Source: Carya illinoinensis
Lineage: Eukaryota > Streptophyta > Magnoliopsida > Fagales > Juglandaceae
Direction: 5' to 3'
Assembly (NCBI RefSeq): GCF_018687715.1
Contig: NC_056756.1
Coordinates: 32,773,980-32,837,979 of the forward strand
DNA: 64,000 nt
The notes beneath the pieces were generated by a model, which was not told where the DNA came from, did not search any database, and saw only the letters and a program-made list of their open reading frames with translations. This document shows, piece after piece, positions 11,230 through 22,150 of this stretch. Made by a program: the position numbers and the translations under genes. Numbering within the stretch: position 1 is the stretch's first letter; every line of letters starts with the position of its first letter.

Positions 11230-12140
11230 AAGATTGTCTTAGATCTGGGCACCCATGAACAGCATCAAATCGACGACGTGGGATCGGAGGGCGCTGGGTT
11301 TAGCTGCTCCAAAAGTCAAGTTGATGCTCTGGTAGAAACCTAGCTACCAGTTTACTTCGAGCTGGATCTGCAGGGCGAGGACGCTCCGGTGGAGTTGCTA
11401 AGGCTGCTGTTTATAAGTTTATTACTTTATTACGATACGCAGCGCGGAGATGCTGTGTTCGGAGTCCGGATGGGCAATCGATTGCCTGGGTTTTCTGGAC
11501 TTTCCTCGACGTTTCCGAGCTTTCCTCAGTGAGTTTTTCCTCAGTTCCTCGAACCTCTACACACAATTTCTAATCCAGTCGATCTTTTAATCGAACTTAT
11601 GGGTACTTCTGCGTCACCAAATCTCGACGACTACTCAGCCGCTTCTACAGTCATCACGTTCGACCTCCCGCTCCCCTTGCTCCGAGGGCCCATTCATGCC
11701 AGACCCGCCGACGATCCCACTGCTGGGCCATACCTCCTTGCATTCTGGGACTCCCGAGCCTGGACCTCCGCGCTCCAAGCCTGCCAGTCGAAAATCTTCC
11801 AGCAGTGCGAAAGCGGGGCAAGAGTCTGGTGCGCCCTCGCGGCGTCCGACAAATGCAAACCCCCCTGGTGGCGCGCAGTGATCGGCCGGAAACCGACGGA
11901 TCTAAGAGAATGAGAGCGGTGCGAGGAGCGAGAAATGGAGGGTTGTTTCGTGCGGCGAATGAGAAGTGCGTCGGGTTCGCGAGGGACAAGTGTGCGACTC
12001 CTTTCCGAGAGGCGCGGATTGCCGTCAGGGAAAGGCGGGCGACTCCGAACGACCTTGGAAAGTTAATTTATTTGGCGTCGGTCCTGGATAGGAGTGGTGG
12101 CTGAAAAATCAGAAACGCTGCTCTTGAAGCTGGTCCGCCG
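11230..12140 (+). pseudogene. GC-rich captured gene fragment, conserved plant protein-like
   Basis: A block clearly richer in G+C than its surroundings. From the ATG at 11599 an open frame of 104 codons reads MGTSASPNLDDYSAASTVI, then SRAWTSALQACQSKIFQQC, SDKCKPPWWR and RKPTDLRE, followed by a stop. About 50 bases on, another frame continues in the same style with NEKCVGFARDKCATPFREAR. The two look like one cysteine-rich plant protein broken by a stop and a frameshift. I believe it resembles a conserved plant protein of unknown function, but cannot name it. Sequence upstream (11230-11540) may be further exon or UTR pieces of the same or another gene. It lies between Copia LTR and Copia pol, so capture by the element is inferred. 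Confidence 0.5.
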
Positions 12141-12540
12141 CAGAGGAACTGAAAATGAATTAGCATCCAATCTATAAGCACGAAGCTTGTTGCCGCTATA
12201 ATTCTCCATTTTTTGTGGCATTAGATTCCAGAAGGTGTTGGTTATGATTGTTGAGGTTAGACTTTTCTTGAAAGCTTTTGAGTAAAAGGTGGTTCAGGAA
12301 TGGTCTCCTTTGTACAGAGGGAAACAAAACATGTGACCCCCGCGTTCACGAGTCTGGCTCCTCTCAAGTTGCGGTCGGGATGAAATTTTCTTGTTGACCA
12401 TTAACGCCACGTGCCATCTCCTCGTTCCAACACCAACTCAAATTTGCTAGCTATCAAGGAAGATAACATATTTAATATGTATGCAAAATAGATTTATATT
12501 TAATTAAAATATTTAGCATGTTTAGAGATTTTCGCCGTCG

Positions 12541-12675
12541 GAGTTGGGGCACGACGTGGACAGAGCTGTTCCGGTGGAGCTCGGGTCCAGGACCCGGGAC
12601 ATGGTGTTCACGGTTTACAGCGAGCATTAGAGGAAGATGCGGCGAATCATGACCGTCCCTTCCTATTTCAAGTAA
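12541..12675 (+). pseudogene. Cinnamate 4-hydroxylase (CYP73A) fragment
   Basis: Translation from 12541 gives VPVELGSRTRD, MVFTVYSEH, a stop, then [10 protein letters not shown]. Cinnamate 4-hydroxylase, the P450 that hydroxylates trans-cinnamate in the phenylpropanoid pathway, has VEFGSRTRN and, about 14 residues later, [21 protein letters not shown]. The match over two adjacent motifs, with an internal deletion and a tryptophan-to-stop change, identifies a short processed or captured piece of this gene. It ends where AT-rich DNA resumes at about 12675. It cannot be functional. It sits between Copia LTR and pol, 1 kb from another GC-rich fragment. Confidence 0.75.
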
Positions 12676-13599
12676 TTTTTTTAATATATTATTTATAATA
12701 TCTAAGGTGAGTATTAATGATTATATTCATTATTATTACTTGATAAATTATATGTTTATTCATATAGTTTATATCTCAGGTTATATCTTGGTGAATTAAA
12801 TTTTCATAATATACATTTCAATTATATCTGTGATTAATTTTTATTCACATAGTTTATATACAAGTTTTATTTATTTTTATACTTGTTATGAATTATTAAT
12901 GATATGATTCATTTTGGAATAAAAATGGAATAAAAACTCATTATGATTAATGCACTTGAAGTTGCATAATTGAAATTATGCAGATAAAAATCACTAAAGA
13001 ATATATATTTAAATAAATGCCTCGAATGTGCTCCTGAAGTAGCAATATCGAGTGCAAAAGTTTATAATATATTCTAAATTTATATCTGATTTTCTAGTAG
13101 TTGAGTAAAATAATGAATTTTTGTTAAAAAATCATTAGTCACGTCTTAATAGTTCCACATCATTCTTTGAAGTGAATGATATTGGATTTATATCATTTTA
13201 TTTCCTGAAGTGAAAAGAATGATGCGTTTTATTCAAAGAAACTAAGAGATTAGAAGTGATATGATTTCGGGCTAGAAGCTCATATTTGAAGAACTACTAG
13301 TTTTCTCTTTGAGTTGATATTATACAATTATTGAATTAAATATTATAATGCATCAAAAGTGATATGATTCAAAATACTTGTACCTTTTCATGATTATCTT
13401 GATCATCCAAAATTAATTACGATAAGTCGAATAATTTTCATATGGACGTCCATAAAAGAATCAGAAGATTCTTTTACTATAAATACCACCAAAAGTGAAA
13501 AGCAAAATTTGTTAGAAGCAAATAAAATGAAATAATTCGATATTATCTTGATTATTATAGGTGAACTGGAAGTTCAGATGATAATTAAATTATGGATAA

Positions 13600-14100
13600 A
13601 ATAAGATAAAAATGTATCATATACTAGTTGTTAAAATCTTGGCGAGGATTGAAATCCCCATAGGACAATTAAGAAATTTAACATTCTAATGAACATAAGA
13701 CATGTTTAAAAGCATGTGAGACCTATTGATACAAAAGATAAAGCATCTCGAAAGAGAAAAGTACAAATAAATTGGTGCTCCTGAAGAGGCCGTACCCATA
13801 AAATAAGCAATAAAGTCCATCCAAATTTTCTATATAAAATTCTATCATATAAACTCTTGAAGAGTATAAATCTCCTAAAGAGTGCCTCCTAAAGAGGTTT
13901 TTCATAAAAATGTCTTCCTTTGAAGAGGGACAAGTATCTGAAAATAACGAGACCTCGATACATTTAATGAATATGGAAGAAATTATGGATAGAAATAAAA
14001 TCATTGTCGACAACGTATTTCCATATAAGATGGCAATTGACATTACCAAAAGTAATGAGAAAGTGAATCAAGAACTGTCGAAAATACTGACGTAAAATAT
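13600..14100 (+). pseudogene. Copia polyprotein remnant: integrase-RT hinge
   Basis: Plant Copia elements carry a basic hinge after integrase. Here the degraded text HVRPIDTKDKASRKRKVQ (about 13710-13770) is followed by a GAPEEA-like piece. From 13910 an open stretch reads SSFEEGQVSENNETSIHLMN, then DRNKIIVDNVFPYKMAIDIT, as in many Copia polyproteins just before the RT. Frameshifts separate the pieces. The frame leads directly to the RT remnant at 14148. Confidence 0.75.
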
Positions 14101-14810
14101 TGACCAAATTTGAAAGAAACAGTTCCTGCAGAATTGATATCACTATTAAAATATGATGCATATGGACTTGTAGTTCAAACACCTAAAAAGGTAATACCTA
14201 TTGAATATCAGTGGGTATTTATATAAAGGAAATGAAAATGTGATATATAAATCACGGGTCAGTTTCTCGCAGACAATTTCAACAGAATTGATAACCACTA
14301 GTAAAATGTGATACATATGGATTCGAAGTCCAAACATCTAAAGAGGTGATGTTTGTTAAATATCAGTGGATATTTATATACATGATATAAAATGTTTGAA
14401 ACTTTTAATCTGAAAATGTGATATAGAAATCACAAGTCGGTTTCTCGAAGAAACAATATTGATATGCTTTTAAAGTAGTTGAAATCATATTGAGATTTTT
14501 ATTAGCTTGAAATTTAACGAGAGTTTAGATATGCATGATTAACTGCATATTTATATATATCATTGGATCATGACATAGATATGAAAATCCCTAAAGGATA
14601 GAAAATGCCTAAAACTTCTAATCTAAATACATCTAGAAATATGTATTCTATCAAGTTTCAAAAACCCTTACATGATCTAAAACAATCCAAACGTAAGTGG
14701 AAAAGCTATTATTGCAGTTTATATATATGATTTAAATGTCATTGAAGTTTCAGAAGATCTCATGAAAACTGCACATATTTGAAATATAAATCTGAAACCC
14801 TTGCTGCTTC
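14100..14810 (+). pseudogene. Copia reverse transcriptase remnant
   Basis: Text equivalent to GxVVQTP..VIP..YxWVF (about 14160-14225), then a degenerate KSRVSFSQ piece. RFLLA*NLTR and SLDHDIYMKIP equivalents are spread over 14485-14600, a LQKSLYGLKQS equivalent sits near 14660, and an AVYxYDLNVI equivalent with LMKTAH near 14715-14775. In Copia RTs the last is the YVDD active site, here changed to YIYD. Many stops and frameshifts are present. The first part is duplicated in tandem (14148-14457). Copia homology stops at about 14810 and resumes near 15700. Confidence 0.75.
14148..14457 (+). repeat. Tandem duplication of about 155 bp within Copia RT
   Basis: Units start at 14148 and 14303 with aaaatatgatgcatatgga and aaaatgtgatacatatgga. 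Each contains 'ttcaaacacctaaa' or 'tccaaacatctaaa', 'tatcagtgg(g/a)tatttatat' and 'tgatata.aaatcac'. The units differ at many positions, so the duplication is old. Confidence 0.75.
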
Positions 14811-15009
14811 AAGGGGGAGATGAATGAGATTATTATTTTTGAAATACTATTACTTAAATGCAATTAGTATTTCAGATTCATATTACGGTTTTGTAAGAAG
14901 TGTGCACTATTAAAGGAGAAATAAAATAGAGCATACAGAATATCTATTAGAAGATAGAAACACAAATATGAATATTTGTGAAATATTATTTTATTATCTT
15001 GAAGAAAAA

Positions 15010-15438
15010 TTACATAAATTTGAGGCACTTTGCCTCATTCTTTAAACGCTCTTACTCTTCAAGAATCTGCATGGCATCCCTATCTAAAGAAGTAAACAAT
15101 CGAAAAGAAAATTTAAGTAAAGATTTTAAATTCATATTATCTTGTTTTATTACTCATATTTTCATGTTGGACTCCAGAAGAAGTCGCTGAAAGATAGCAA
15201 TATTCTCGTGGAGTTTGTCAACCCCACAAGTTTTTGATTGTAATCGCTGAGAAAATGCGACAATGGATGATGAGTATCGGGTATTGAGACTCACAAGCTC
15301 ATAGATAAATTCATTATCTGACTTTTTAGTCAGATCGTTATTGTACTGCATAATAGCACCTACGGTGGAAGCAGAAACAACTGGTGAACGAGGTGCAGAA
15401 TACCTCATATATTGGTCATGAGAAGATTGCTGAGTCAT
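15010..15438 (-). pseudogene. Antisense cassette ORF, copy A (unknown 142-aa protein)
   Basis: From the ATG at 15438 the frame reads TQQSSHDQYMRYSAPRSPVV, then STVGAIMQYNNDLTKKSDNE, FIYELVSLNTRYSSSIVAFS and GVDKLHENIAIFQRLLLESN. It meets a stop at 15154 and a second one near 15040. It reaches the stop homologous to that of copy B at 15010-15012, a total of 429 bases, exactly the length of copy B (61231-61659). About 80% of residues agree in the shared middle part. The C-terminal half is charged and heptad-like, suggesting a coiled coil. No family is recognised. It lies antisense within the Copia RT/RNase H region. Its stops are at other places than in copy B, so the ancestor was probably open. 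Confidence 0.6.
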
Positions 15439-15511
15439 TGCAGAGTAAGAATGCAGTATGATTACTGAAAAGTGAAGAAGATGAGATGTGAATGAAGATG
15501 AGTTGAATATC

Positions 15512-15521
15512 TCTTTTATAG
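15512..15521 (-). promoter_or_regulatory. TATA box of cassette copy A
   Basis: On the minus strand this reads CTATAAAAGA about 78 bases before the ATG at 15438. The same motif in similar context occurs before copy B at 61122-61130. An AATAAA signal in the same orientation follows the frame at about 14990-14995. Confidence 0.5.
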
Positions 15522-15699
15522 AGAAAATTATGACAAATTATTTCACAGTATCTCTCGTGAAACATCTCTCTACAAGAGACAAGAAAATGTAGTATCATAG
15601 TTCTGCAGCGCCTGACAGTTACAGAAAAGCTGAAAAAGCCTGTGGTGCTACCATTTTTGTTGAAAAATGAGGTTAGCGACTTAATATTGATGAATTCTT

Positions 15700-16214
15700 C
15701 ACTAATTGTGTTATTTACAAGAATTCCAGAAGAGCACAACTCCAGAAGAGTAGTAAATTTAATATTAAAATGATCATAAATCAATATGGTGAATTTCACT
15801 ATAAAGTCTTGAAATACTTTTATATGGACAAAACTCATCCACTGAATACTTCAATGGTTGCTCGATAATTTGATGAGCAGAAAGATCCATTTCATCCTTG
15901 TGAAGACGATGAAGAAATTATTGGTCCTGAAGCACCTTATCTCAGTGCAATTGAAGCCCTGAATATGTGATTATTTTATTAACATGGATCAAATCTACAG
16001 TTAGTTGGATATACAGATGCGAGTTATCTTTCAGATCCACATAAGAAGATCATTGCAATTCATGAGAAGAAATGTGAAATTGATACGGTCAAGTAATAAT
16101 CTGACAGATTTATTCACTAAAGCATTACTAACTGTAATATTTAAGAAGATTGTGCAGAAGATTGGAATGCGGAGACTTGAAGACCTATTATTATGCACTT
16201 TTCAGGAGAAGTAA
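15700..16214 (+). pseudogene. Copia RT/RNase H remnant
   Basis: Copia text resumes with KYFYMDKTHPLNTSMVAR (about 15818-15870) and then the DPFHPCEDDEEIIGPEAPYL equivalent and SAIEAL. After an internal deletion come SNLQLVGYTDASYLSDPHKK (about 15988-16050) and, from 16090, SSNNLTDLFTKALLT and IGMRRLEDL, the conserved end of plant Copia RNase H. Most of the RNase H core is missing between SAIEAL and LVGYTDA. A short spacer of about 217 bases follows to the right LTR. Confidence 0.8.
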
Positions 16215-16431
16215 TGTCTTGAAGACGTGTGCTGATTGTACTCTTTTTCCTTCGCTAAGATTTTATCCCACTGGATTTTCTTTTGTAAGATTTTAATGAG
16301 GCAATCCTAAAGCACTGCACATGAATACTGTACTCTTTTTCCTTCGCTATTGATTTTTTTCCACAGGGTTTTTTTTTTTGGCAAGATTTTAACGAGGCAA
16401 ATTCTTTAAATATGGTCATCTAAATGTGAAG

Positions 16432-16630
16432 TGTTATAAATTAACTTGTATTGTATGACCATATTTAACCATCGTAATTGATCAAGTCATAGTTGTCAAT
16501 TAAGATTTTTATAATCCTATATATATAGATATATTGATGTTATATCAGTTATATGAAAATAAAAATTCTCTCTCGTTCCTTCTCTCTGTGAATTTCTCTC
16601 TCTTTTCATCAGTTCATAATAATCTCGTAA
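16432..16630 (+). repeat. Right Copia LTR (approximate)
   Basis: Starts TGTTATAAATTAA immediately after a degenerate polypurine region ('aaatgtgaag') where Copia elements have their LTR start. It matches the left LTR through 'tattgtatga', 'atattgatgttatatcag' and the CT-rich end. The end near 16630 is about 425 bases upstream of the terpene synthase start codon. Confidence 0.65.
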
Positions 16631-16974
16631 TTTTAAAGCTCCCTATAGGGGGAGACGTAGTTTATATATAGTGTCTGCTAATTAGAGTTAGGTGAATCCC
16701 CATTAATTCTTGTGTGTTCCATTTACATCTTTTTACCTGAATAAAATCTTCCTTTCCACAGAAAGAGATCAGATGATAGCCGCCATACAGCCAACCTGAT
16801 TGCACCTGCATATATACATCCAACGTTTCTTTTGGGGGTTGCTTTTAAAAGGGCTTTAGGTAGCCAATCAATACATAGCAACCAACCCCTTAGCCGCCCT
16901 TGTCTATATGAACAGGAAATCTTTGAAATCTACTAGTGCGCCTTTAATACCGTCATAGATAGCCAGCCAAGGCT

Positions 16975-16983
16975 GTATATATA
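16975..16983 (+). promoter_or_regulatory. Candidate TATA box of the terpene synthase gene
   Basis: TATATATAG lies 72-80 bases upstream of the ATG at 17055, a normal plant distance. A second TA-rich run at 16990 could serve instead. Confidence 0.5.
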
Positions 16984-17054
16984 GAACCATATATATATTT
17001 GAATCATACGTTCCACAGCTTAACCCATTTATTCCGAAAACCAAAGCTTTACTA

Positions 17055-19469
17055 ATGGCCTACTCAATGTGTCTTAACGTTCTTTATCCAGTCCGACATT
17101 GCAGTCCCGCTGCATTGCTCCCATCTAAGAAACCAGCCTCACATGTAACAAAAGGAAATCGCGATGTTCCTCGTCCATTCCAAAGCATGGCCCTTGAAGA
17201 AAACTCAACTGACTCCACCATTGTTCGACGATCAGCAAATTTCCATCCTACCATCTGGCATGATGATTACATCCAGTCATTGAAAACTGAATATGTGGTA
17301 AATCTTGCTATTTCTATTTTTTTAGTTTTGATCTAGATAGTTCTTTCATTATCAGTGCCTGACTAATTAGTGAAACTTGGATCGGCAGGGGGAGTCATAC
17401 ACTAGAAAAATTGATAACTTGAAGGAAGAAGTGACAAAGATGCTTCACAAAATGGTGGATCCTCTAAAGCAGGTCGAGATGATTGATATCTTGCAAAGAC
17501 TTGGAGTTTCTTATCACTTTGAAGATAAAATACAGACGATATTGGACAAAATACACAGTACTCATTATGGAGGTGGTGTTTGCAAGGAGCAGAGTTTATA
17601 TGCCACAGCTCTCGAATTTAGATTGCTAAGACAAAAGAGATATAATTTACCTCAAGGTAAACAACATGCTAGTAATTATTGCTTGACAAAAATAAATAGA
17701 CACATCATTTACCAACTAGTGAGCTTTTTTTGACTACAGAGATTTTCAAGAGTTTCACTAATGAAAAGGGAAATTTCAAAGAATGTCTTTGTGATGATCC
17801 CAAGGGAATGCTGGCTTTGTACGAAGCCTCCTTCCTCTTGATAGAGGGTGAAAGCATCTTAGAGGAAGCAAGAGATTTTGCAAGCAAGCATCTTAAGGAC
17901 TATGTGGAGAAAAGCAAAGATCAAAATCTTCGTGCGATGGTGAACCATGCCTTAGAGCTTCCATTACATTGGAGGATGATAAGGTTGGAAGTAAGGTGGT
18001 TCATTGATGTATATAGAAGTAGAGAAGATATGAACTCTATCCTGCTCCAGCTTGCAGAATTGGATTTCAATGTGGTACAAGCAGTTCACCAAGAAGATCT
18101 AAAAGAAGCTTCAAGGTAAAATCGATGTTTATACTCATGCTCTGGTAATTCGACCCCCACGTGGAAAAGCTATGTGGAGATTTACTGGATATATAGGCAA
18201 TTAGAAAGTTAAGAAATTTCGTTACTATAGTTATAAAACTGATATTGTTTCTTTGGCTCATACAAAGGTGGTGGAGAAGTACTGGCCTTGGAGACTTGAG
18301 TTTTGTGAGGGATAGGGTGATGGAGAATTTCCTATGGACAGTTGGAGCATCATTTCAACCTCAATTTGGATATTTGAGGAAAATGTCAACAAGGATCTAT
18401 GCAATGATAACAACAATAGATGATGTGTATGATGTATACGGAACTTTGGATGAACTTGAGCTCTTCACAGATGTTGTTGAGAGGTTTGTATTAATGGAAG
18501 CAGTACATCTCTAATATTGCTTCATCAATAGCTTATAGTTAACGCAAATAATTATGTAATCTTTGTGATGTAGATGGGATGTCAATGCAATGGAACAACT
18601 TCCTTACTATATGCAGCTATGTTTCCTTACCCTCTACAACTCGGTTAACGAAATGGCTTTTGACACCCTCAAGGAAAATGGATTCAACACCATTCAGCAC
18701 CTTAAAAAGGGGGTATGAGCTTCACTTCTATATATGTTCAGCATTATATACTCTAGCATTTGTTGTATAATATTATAACTCTTTCACTTCATTGATCCAC
18801 CATAAACGTTTCAGTGGGCAGATTTATGTAGATCTTACCTATTGGAGGCGAAGTGGTATTATAGTGGATATACACCAAGCCTTCAAGAATACTTGGAGAA
18901 TGCATGGATTTCAATATCAGCACCACTTATATTGCTGCATTCTTACTTTTTTGTCAATAATCCCATAACAAAGGAAGCCTTGGATTTATTGGAAGACTAT
19001 CCCAATATAAATCGTTTGCAAGCAATAATTGTACGACTTGCGGATGATCTCGGAACATCTAAGGTTTGCAAACCACACCATCCCAAGTCTTTCAACAATA
19101 AATTTTTAAACTTATTCACATGAAAATAGTATAACATGTTTATAATATTTATCTTTTGAAACTCAGGAAGAGTTAGCGAGAGGTGATAATCCCAAATCAA
19201 TTCAATGTTACATGAATGATACTGGTGCTAGTGAAGAAGATGCTCGTGAGTTTATAAGAAATTTGATTAGTGCAACATGGATGAAGTATAATGAAGAAAT
19301 CGCTGCAAGTTCTCCCTTTTCTGAAACATTTATTCATATTGGAATGAATTTTGCAAGGATGTCCCAATGCATGTACCAGTATGGAGATGGGCACGGTATT
19401 GAAGATCGCGAAACTAAGGATCGAGTCTTAGCATTGCTTATTCATCCCATACCTCTACCTAAGGATTGA
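17055..19469 (+). CDS. Monoterpene synthase, TPS-b type, seven exons
   Basis: Converts a prenyl diphosphate, probably geranyl diphosphate in plastids, to a mono- or related terpene. Exons: 17055-17297, 17389-17656, 17740-18115, 18268-18483, 18574-18712, 18815-19063, 19167-19469. All six introns are GT-AG, the exons sum to 1794 bases, and the product is 597 residues without a break, the normal length and exon number for angiosperm TPS-b genes. The N-terminus (about 57 residues, Ser/Thr/Lys-rich) looks like a transit peptide before RR-x8-W (R58, R59, W68). The catalytic domain shows R310-D-R312, DDVYD at 347-351 and the NSE/DTE metal motif D491..T495..E499. Text such as [20 protein letters not shown] and the end [14 protein letters not shown] is typical of terpineol, ocimene and myrcene synthase-like enzymes. 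The exact product cannot be told from sequence. Old Copia LTR sequence lies about 425 bases upstream. Confidence 0.94.
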
Positions 19470-20400
19470 TGAATGACTGATACATCCACACGTGATTGAA
19501 GCTTCAACTTCAAAATTACATAGAAATATTTCTTTTCTTTGTTCCTTTTTCTTTCTTAAATTTGGTGACTAGATGCTTCCAATGGTAACTCCAGCCGTAC
19601 TTCACAAGTCATCACTAGCCCCTTACGAAAATAAATTATGTAAATTAAAGCCGAACCCAATCTAGCTTGGTTTGCTTAAACATAAATAAGACTGCTTTAT
19701 ATTATAGATACCATATTTCTTAGTTGACTTTGTTGTGTTTGATGCCGAAATTGAATATAGTACGTATTCGACCATTATTTTAAATTTTATGATTAAAACG
19801 AATCGTGCAAGGATTGCGCAATGCATTTATCGACACATAATCTCTCTCTATATTTGAAAAAGTTGAGAAGAATTACCACCTTCTATATTTATTTTCTTCT
19901 TTTATATAATCTTATTTAAGATAATTATTTTTATTAATCTTAAAATCTTCTTTATTAAGAGTCTATATTTATGCGTGCATCATCTTTAATTATTTGTGAA
20001 TATGTTGGGAAAGAGAGTTCTCTATTTTGTTAATGAAAATGTGAAGTGGAGGGTACATTAGTATTAATAGTGTAAACAAGTGTATCAATAATATTTCTAG
20101 AAATAACTCTTCCAATTTGGGAATCCAAATTTTAAAATTTATTCCCAAATTTTAGAATTTATTCTAGGAAACTGAAATGAAAACAGACCTAGGCAAATGA
20201 TAACTAGAGGGTGCAGGTGTAGAATAATGAAAGAACGATCTTCTAAAATGTTGACAAGATATTTAAACTGATCAATTTAATTTTTTAATAATATGCATAA
20301 ATATTTTTGTCTGACTATCATTAATAATTCATTCTTTTGCCGAAAGTAATTTGTCTTGGTGTTTTGGCTTATCCTGGAGCTTTGACTGGAAACTAATTAA
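19470..20400. other. 3' flank of terpene synthase, no gene seen
   Basis: AT-rich. AATAAA-like strings near 19630 could act as the polyadenylation signal of the terpene synthase. No other feature is supported. Confidence 0.4.
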
Positions 20401-20545
20401 TTTTATAAATAATTTTTTCTACCATTAGAAATTTAAATATTGTTATTTTTATATTCGATTCTAGATAAATATCTTTCTCTAATCGAGAATCTTGAGAAAA
20501 CGAATATAAAGGATTTCATCGATGACTCAAGATCAGTTTAACATG
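20400..20545 (+). repeat. Dispersed duplicate, intact copy
   Basis: Contains 'ttttctaccattagaaattt' and 'tctttctctaatcgagaatc' followed by 'aaggatttcatc', close together. The same two blocks recur at about 22970-23020 and 24180-24250 but lie 1.1 kb apart there. This copy shows the arrangement before insertion or rearrangement. Confidence 0.6.
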
Positions 20546-21139
20546 TAGTGTTTGGATTGATTTATATAGTCAAATATCCATAACTTGATCGGCCAGGTGG
20601 GTTTAGGAGGGTCACGGTGTCATTTGACCTGTGCATCCTTTTCATTACCATGAGCCTTTGGACTCATCTTTGATGTTTTAGGAGAGGATGGTCAATTGCA
20701 CTGTTGTGGCGGGAGGTCGAGTTCGATTGTGCTGTTGTGGCTTGAGGTGGAGTTCGCCCGTTCTAAGAGGTTTTCACAAAAACTAAATAAATAAGTGTAA
20801 TACAAATTACAAGTTTAAGATTTGTAAACTTGAGCCATTTCGCTAGAGCCTAATGAAGGTCCAGGGTGCCTGTAATACCGAGCAGTCTATTCTGATGACA
20901 ACCAATTGAAATGCTTGAGCAGTGCCCGAGATGGGCTTCGTAGTCGGTGTTTCTCACTATGCGGGTGATTTCCAGTGAGGTATATTCTCGGGGTGTACGA
21001 CCACTATGTTTCTCATGGAATCTCAAGGAGTTTCAATAGAGAAAATCTCCAGAAACCAAATTTGAGTAGAGTTCCATCTACTCATTCAGGAATGATTTTG
21101 TACGCCGGAAAGCCTTCATTCTCTCATTGTATCCCACAG

Positions 21140-21800
21140 ACAGCGCCAACTATTAATGATTCAGTGTAGAGAATAATCGTATCTCATAGATGTCACCAAC
21201 TATTAATGCAAGAATTCGCACAATAGAATGAAAGGGAGGAAATGATTATTCTTGGCCCATGATAATGATTCGATGCTCTTCGCATTCATCCATAACATAA
21301 ATAGAAAATAAACAAATAAAAATAAATAAAGAGAGACACAACTTTATATGGTTTGGTATAAAAGCCTACATCCACGATTTGTTTGGAGTCGAAATCCACT
21401 ATAATGGACGATTTTATAATCTCTCATAGTCTCACATATCTCTTAATAGAATGAAGAATTTAGGATTTCGGGAGTTTTAAAATAATGCCTCCCTTGAGAG
21501 AAGGTCCTTTGGAGTTGCTATGTGTAGTGGAGTTTGCACGTAGGGAGCTTTTATGGAGAGCCTGTCAGATTTGTGAGGATCTCTACCTTATATAGAAGTC
21601 TATTTTTTGGAGTGATTGAGTCTAATTGGTCTTGTGAACTCCATTCCTTTTAGGAGTTTGAATATCTTTGCTTTTAGGAATATGAGTCTCTTTCTTTTTA
21701 GAAGTCTAAGTTAATTTGTCCTATTTCTTATTGGTTTTATTCTTAGGAATAATTTTTTTTTCTCCATTCCGGCCTGTTGTGTGAATTTAGACAAATCAAC
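21140..21800 (-). repeat. Gypsy LTR-like sequence with primer-binding-site context
   Basis: On the minus strand 'aatagttggcgctgtctgtg' is the classic sequence just behind the 5' LTR of several plant Gypsy elements. Upstream of it in the same orientation is a TATA-containing stretch (CTATATAAGG at about 21588-21597), as expected of an LTR. The far end of the LTR is not clear, and no gag frame is seen below 21140. Confidence 0.45.
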
Positions 21801-21980
21801 CTTAAAAATCCCAGGCAATTGTTGGAATAGAATTGACTGGGTCTAAGCCATTGATAAAAATAAGAAAAGAGATAAAGTCAAGAATATAGCCCAAGGATAA
21901 AGCCATGAAGAGATATGACTTGTTGACTTTGACATCTAAGAGTAAAGAGACATGAACTCCTAAAAAGAAAGAAATTCAGG

Positions 21981-22150
21981 CTATGTTTGGGTAGTGGATA
22001 TCACTCTACTACTATTTAGTATTTTATCATTATTTTGTACTTACTTTTTATTATTTTTTATTACTATCCACCACAACTTAATATTTTATAATTATTTGTT
22101 TTTACCATATTTCACTACCATTTATCACTACTTAATCCCAAACGTGTTTT
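21981..22150. repeat. MITE-like foldback element
   Basis: About 170 bases, TA-rich, beginning 'tatgtttgggtagtgg' and ending '..cccaaacgtg'. The ends are approximate inverted repeats (gtttggg / cccaaac). It is similar in style to the MITEs near 35.5 and 42.9 kb. The target duplication was not resolved. Confidence 0.5.

Larger units (their letters stand above)
10933..16630 (+). mobile_element. Decayed Ty1/Copia element with captured DNA
   Basis: Two related LTR-like ends (about 11015-11190 and 16432-16630) enclose degenerate Copia pol text in the plus orientation: hinge, RT start, RT palm and RNase H end. Gag, protease and integrase core are not recognisable. The 5' third instead holds GC-rich gene-like DNA (11.2-12.7 kb), and about 0.7-0.8 kb of antisense sequence interrupts the RT-RNase H region. 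The ends of the LTRs are not certain, and no target duplication could be fixed. Confidence 0.7.
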
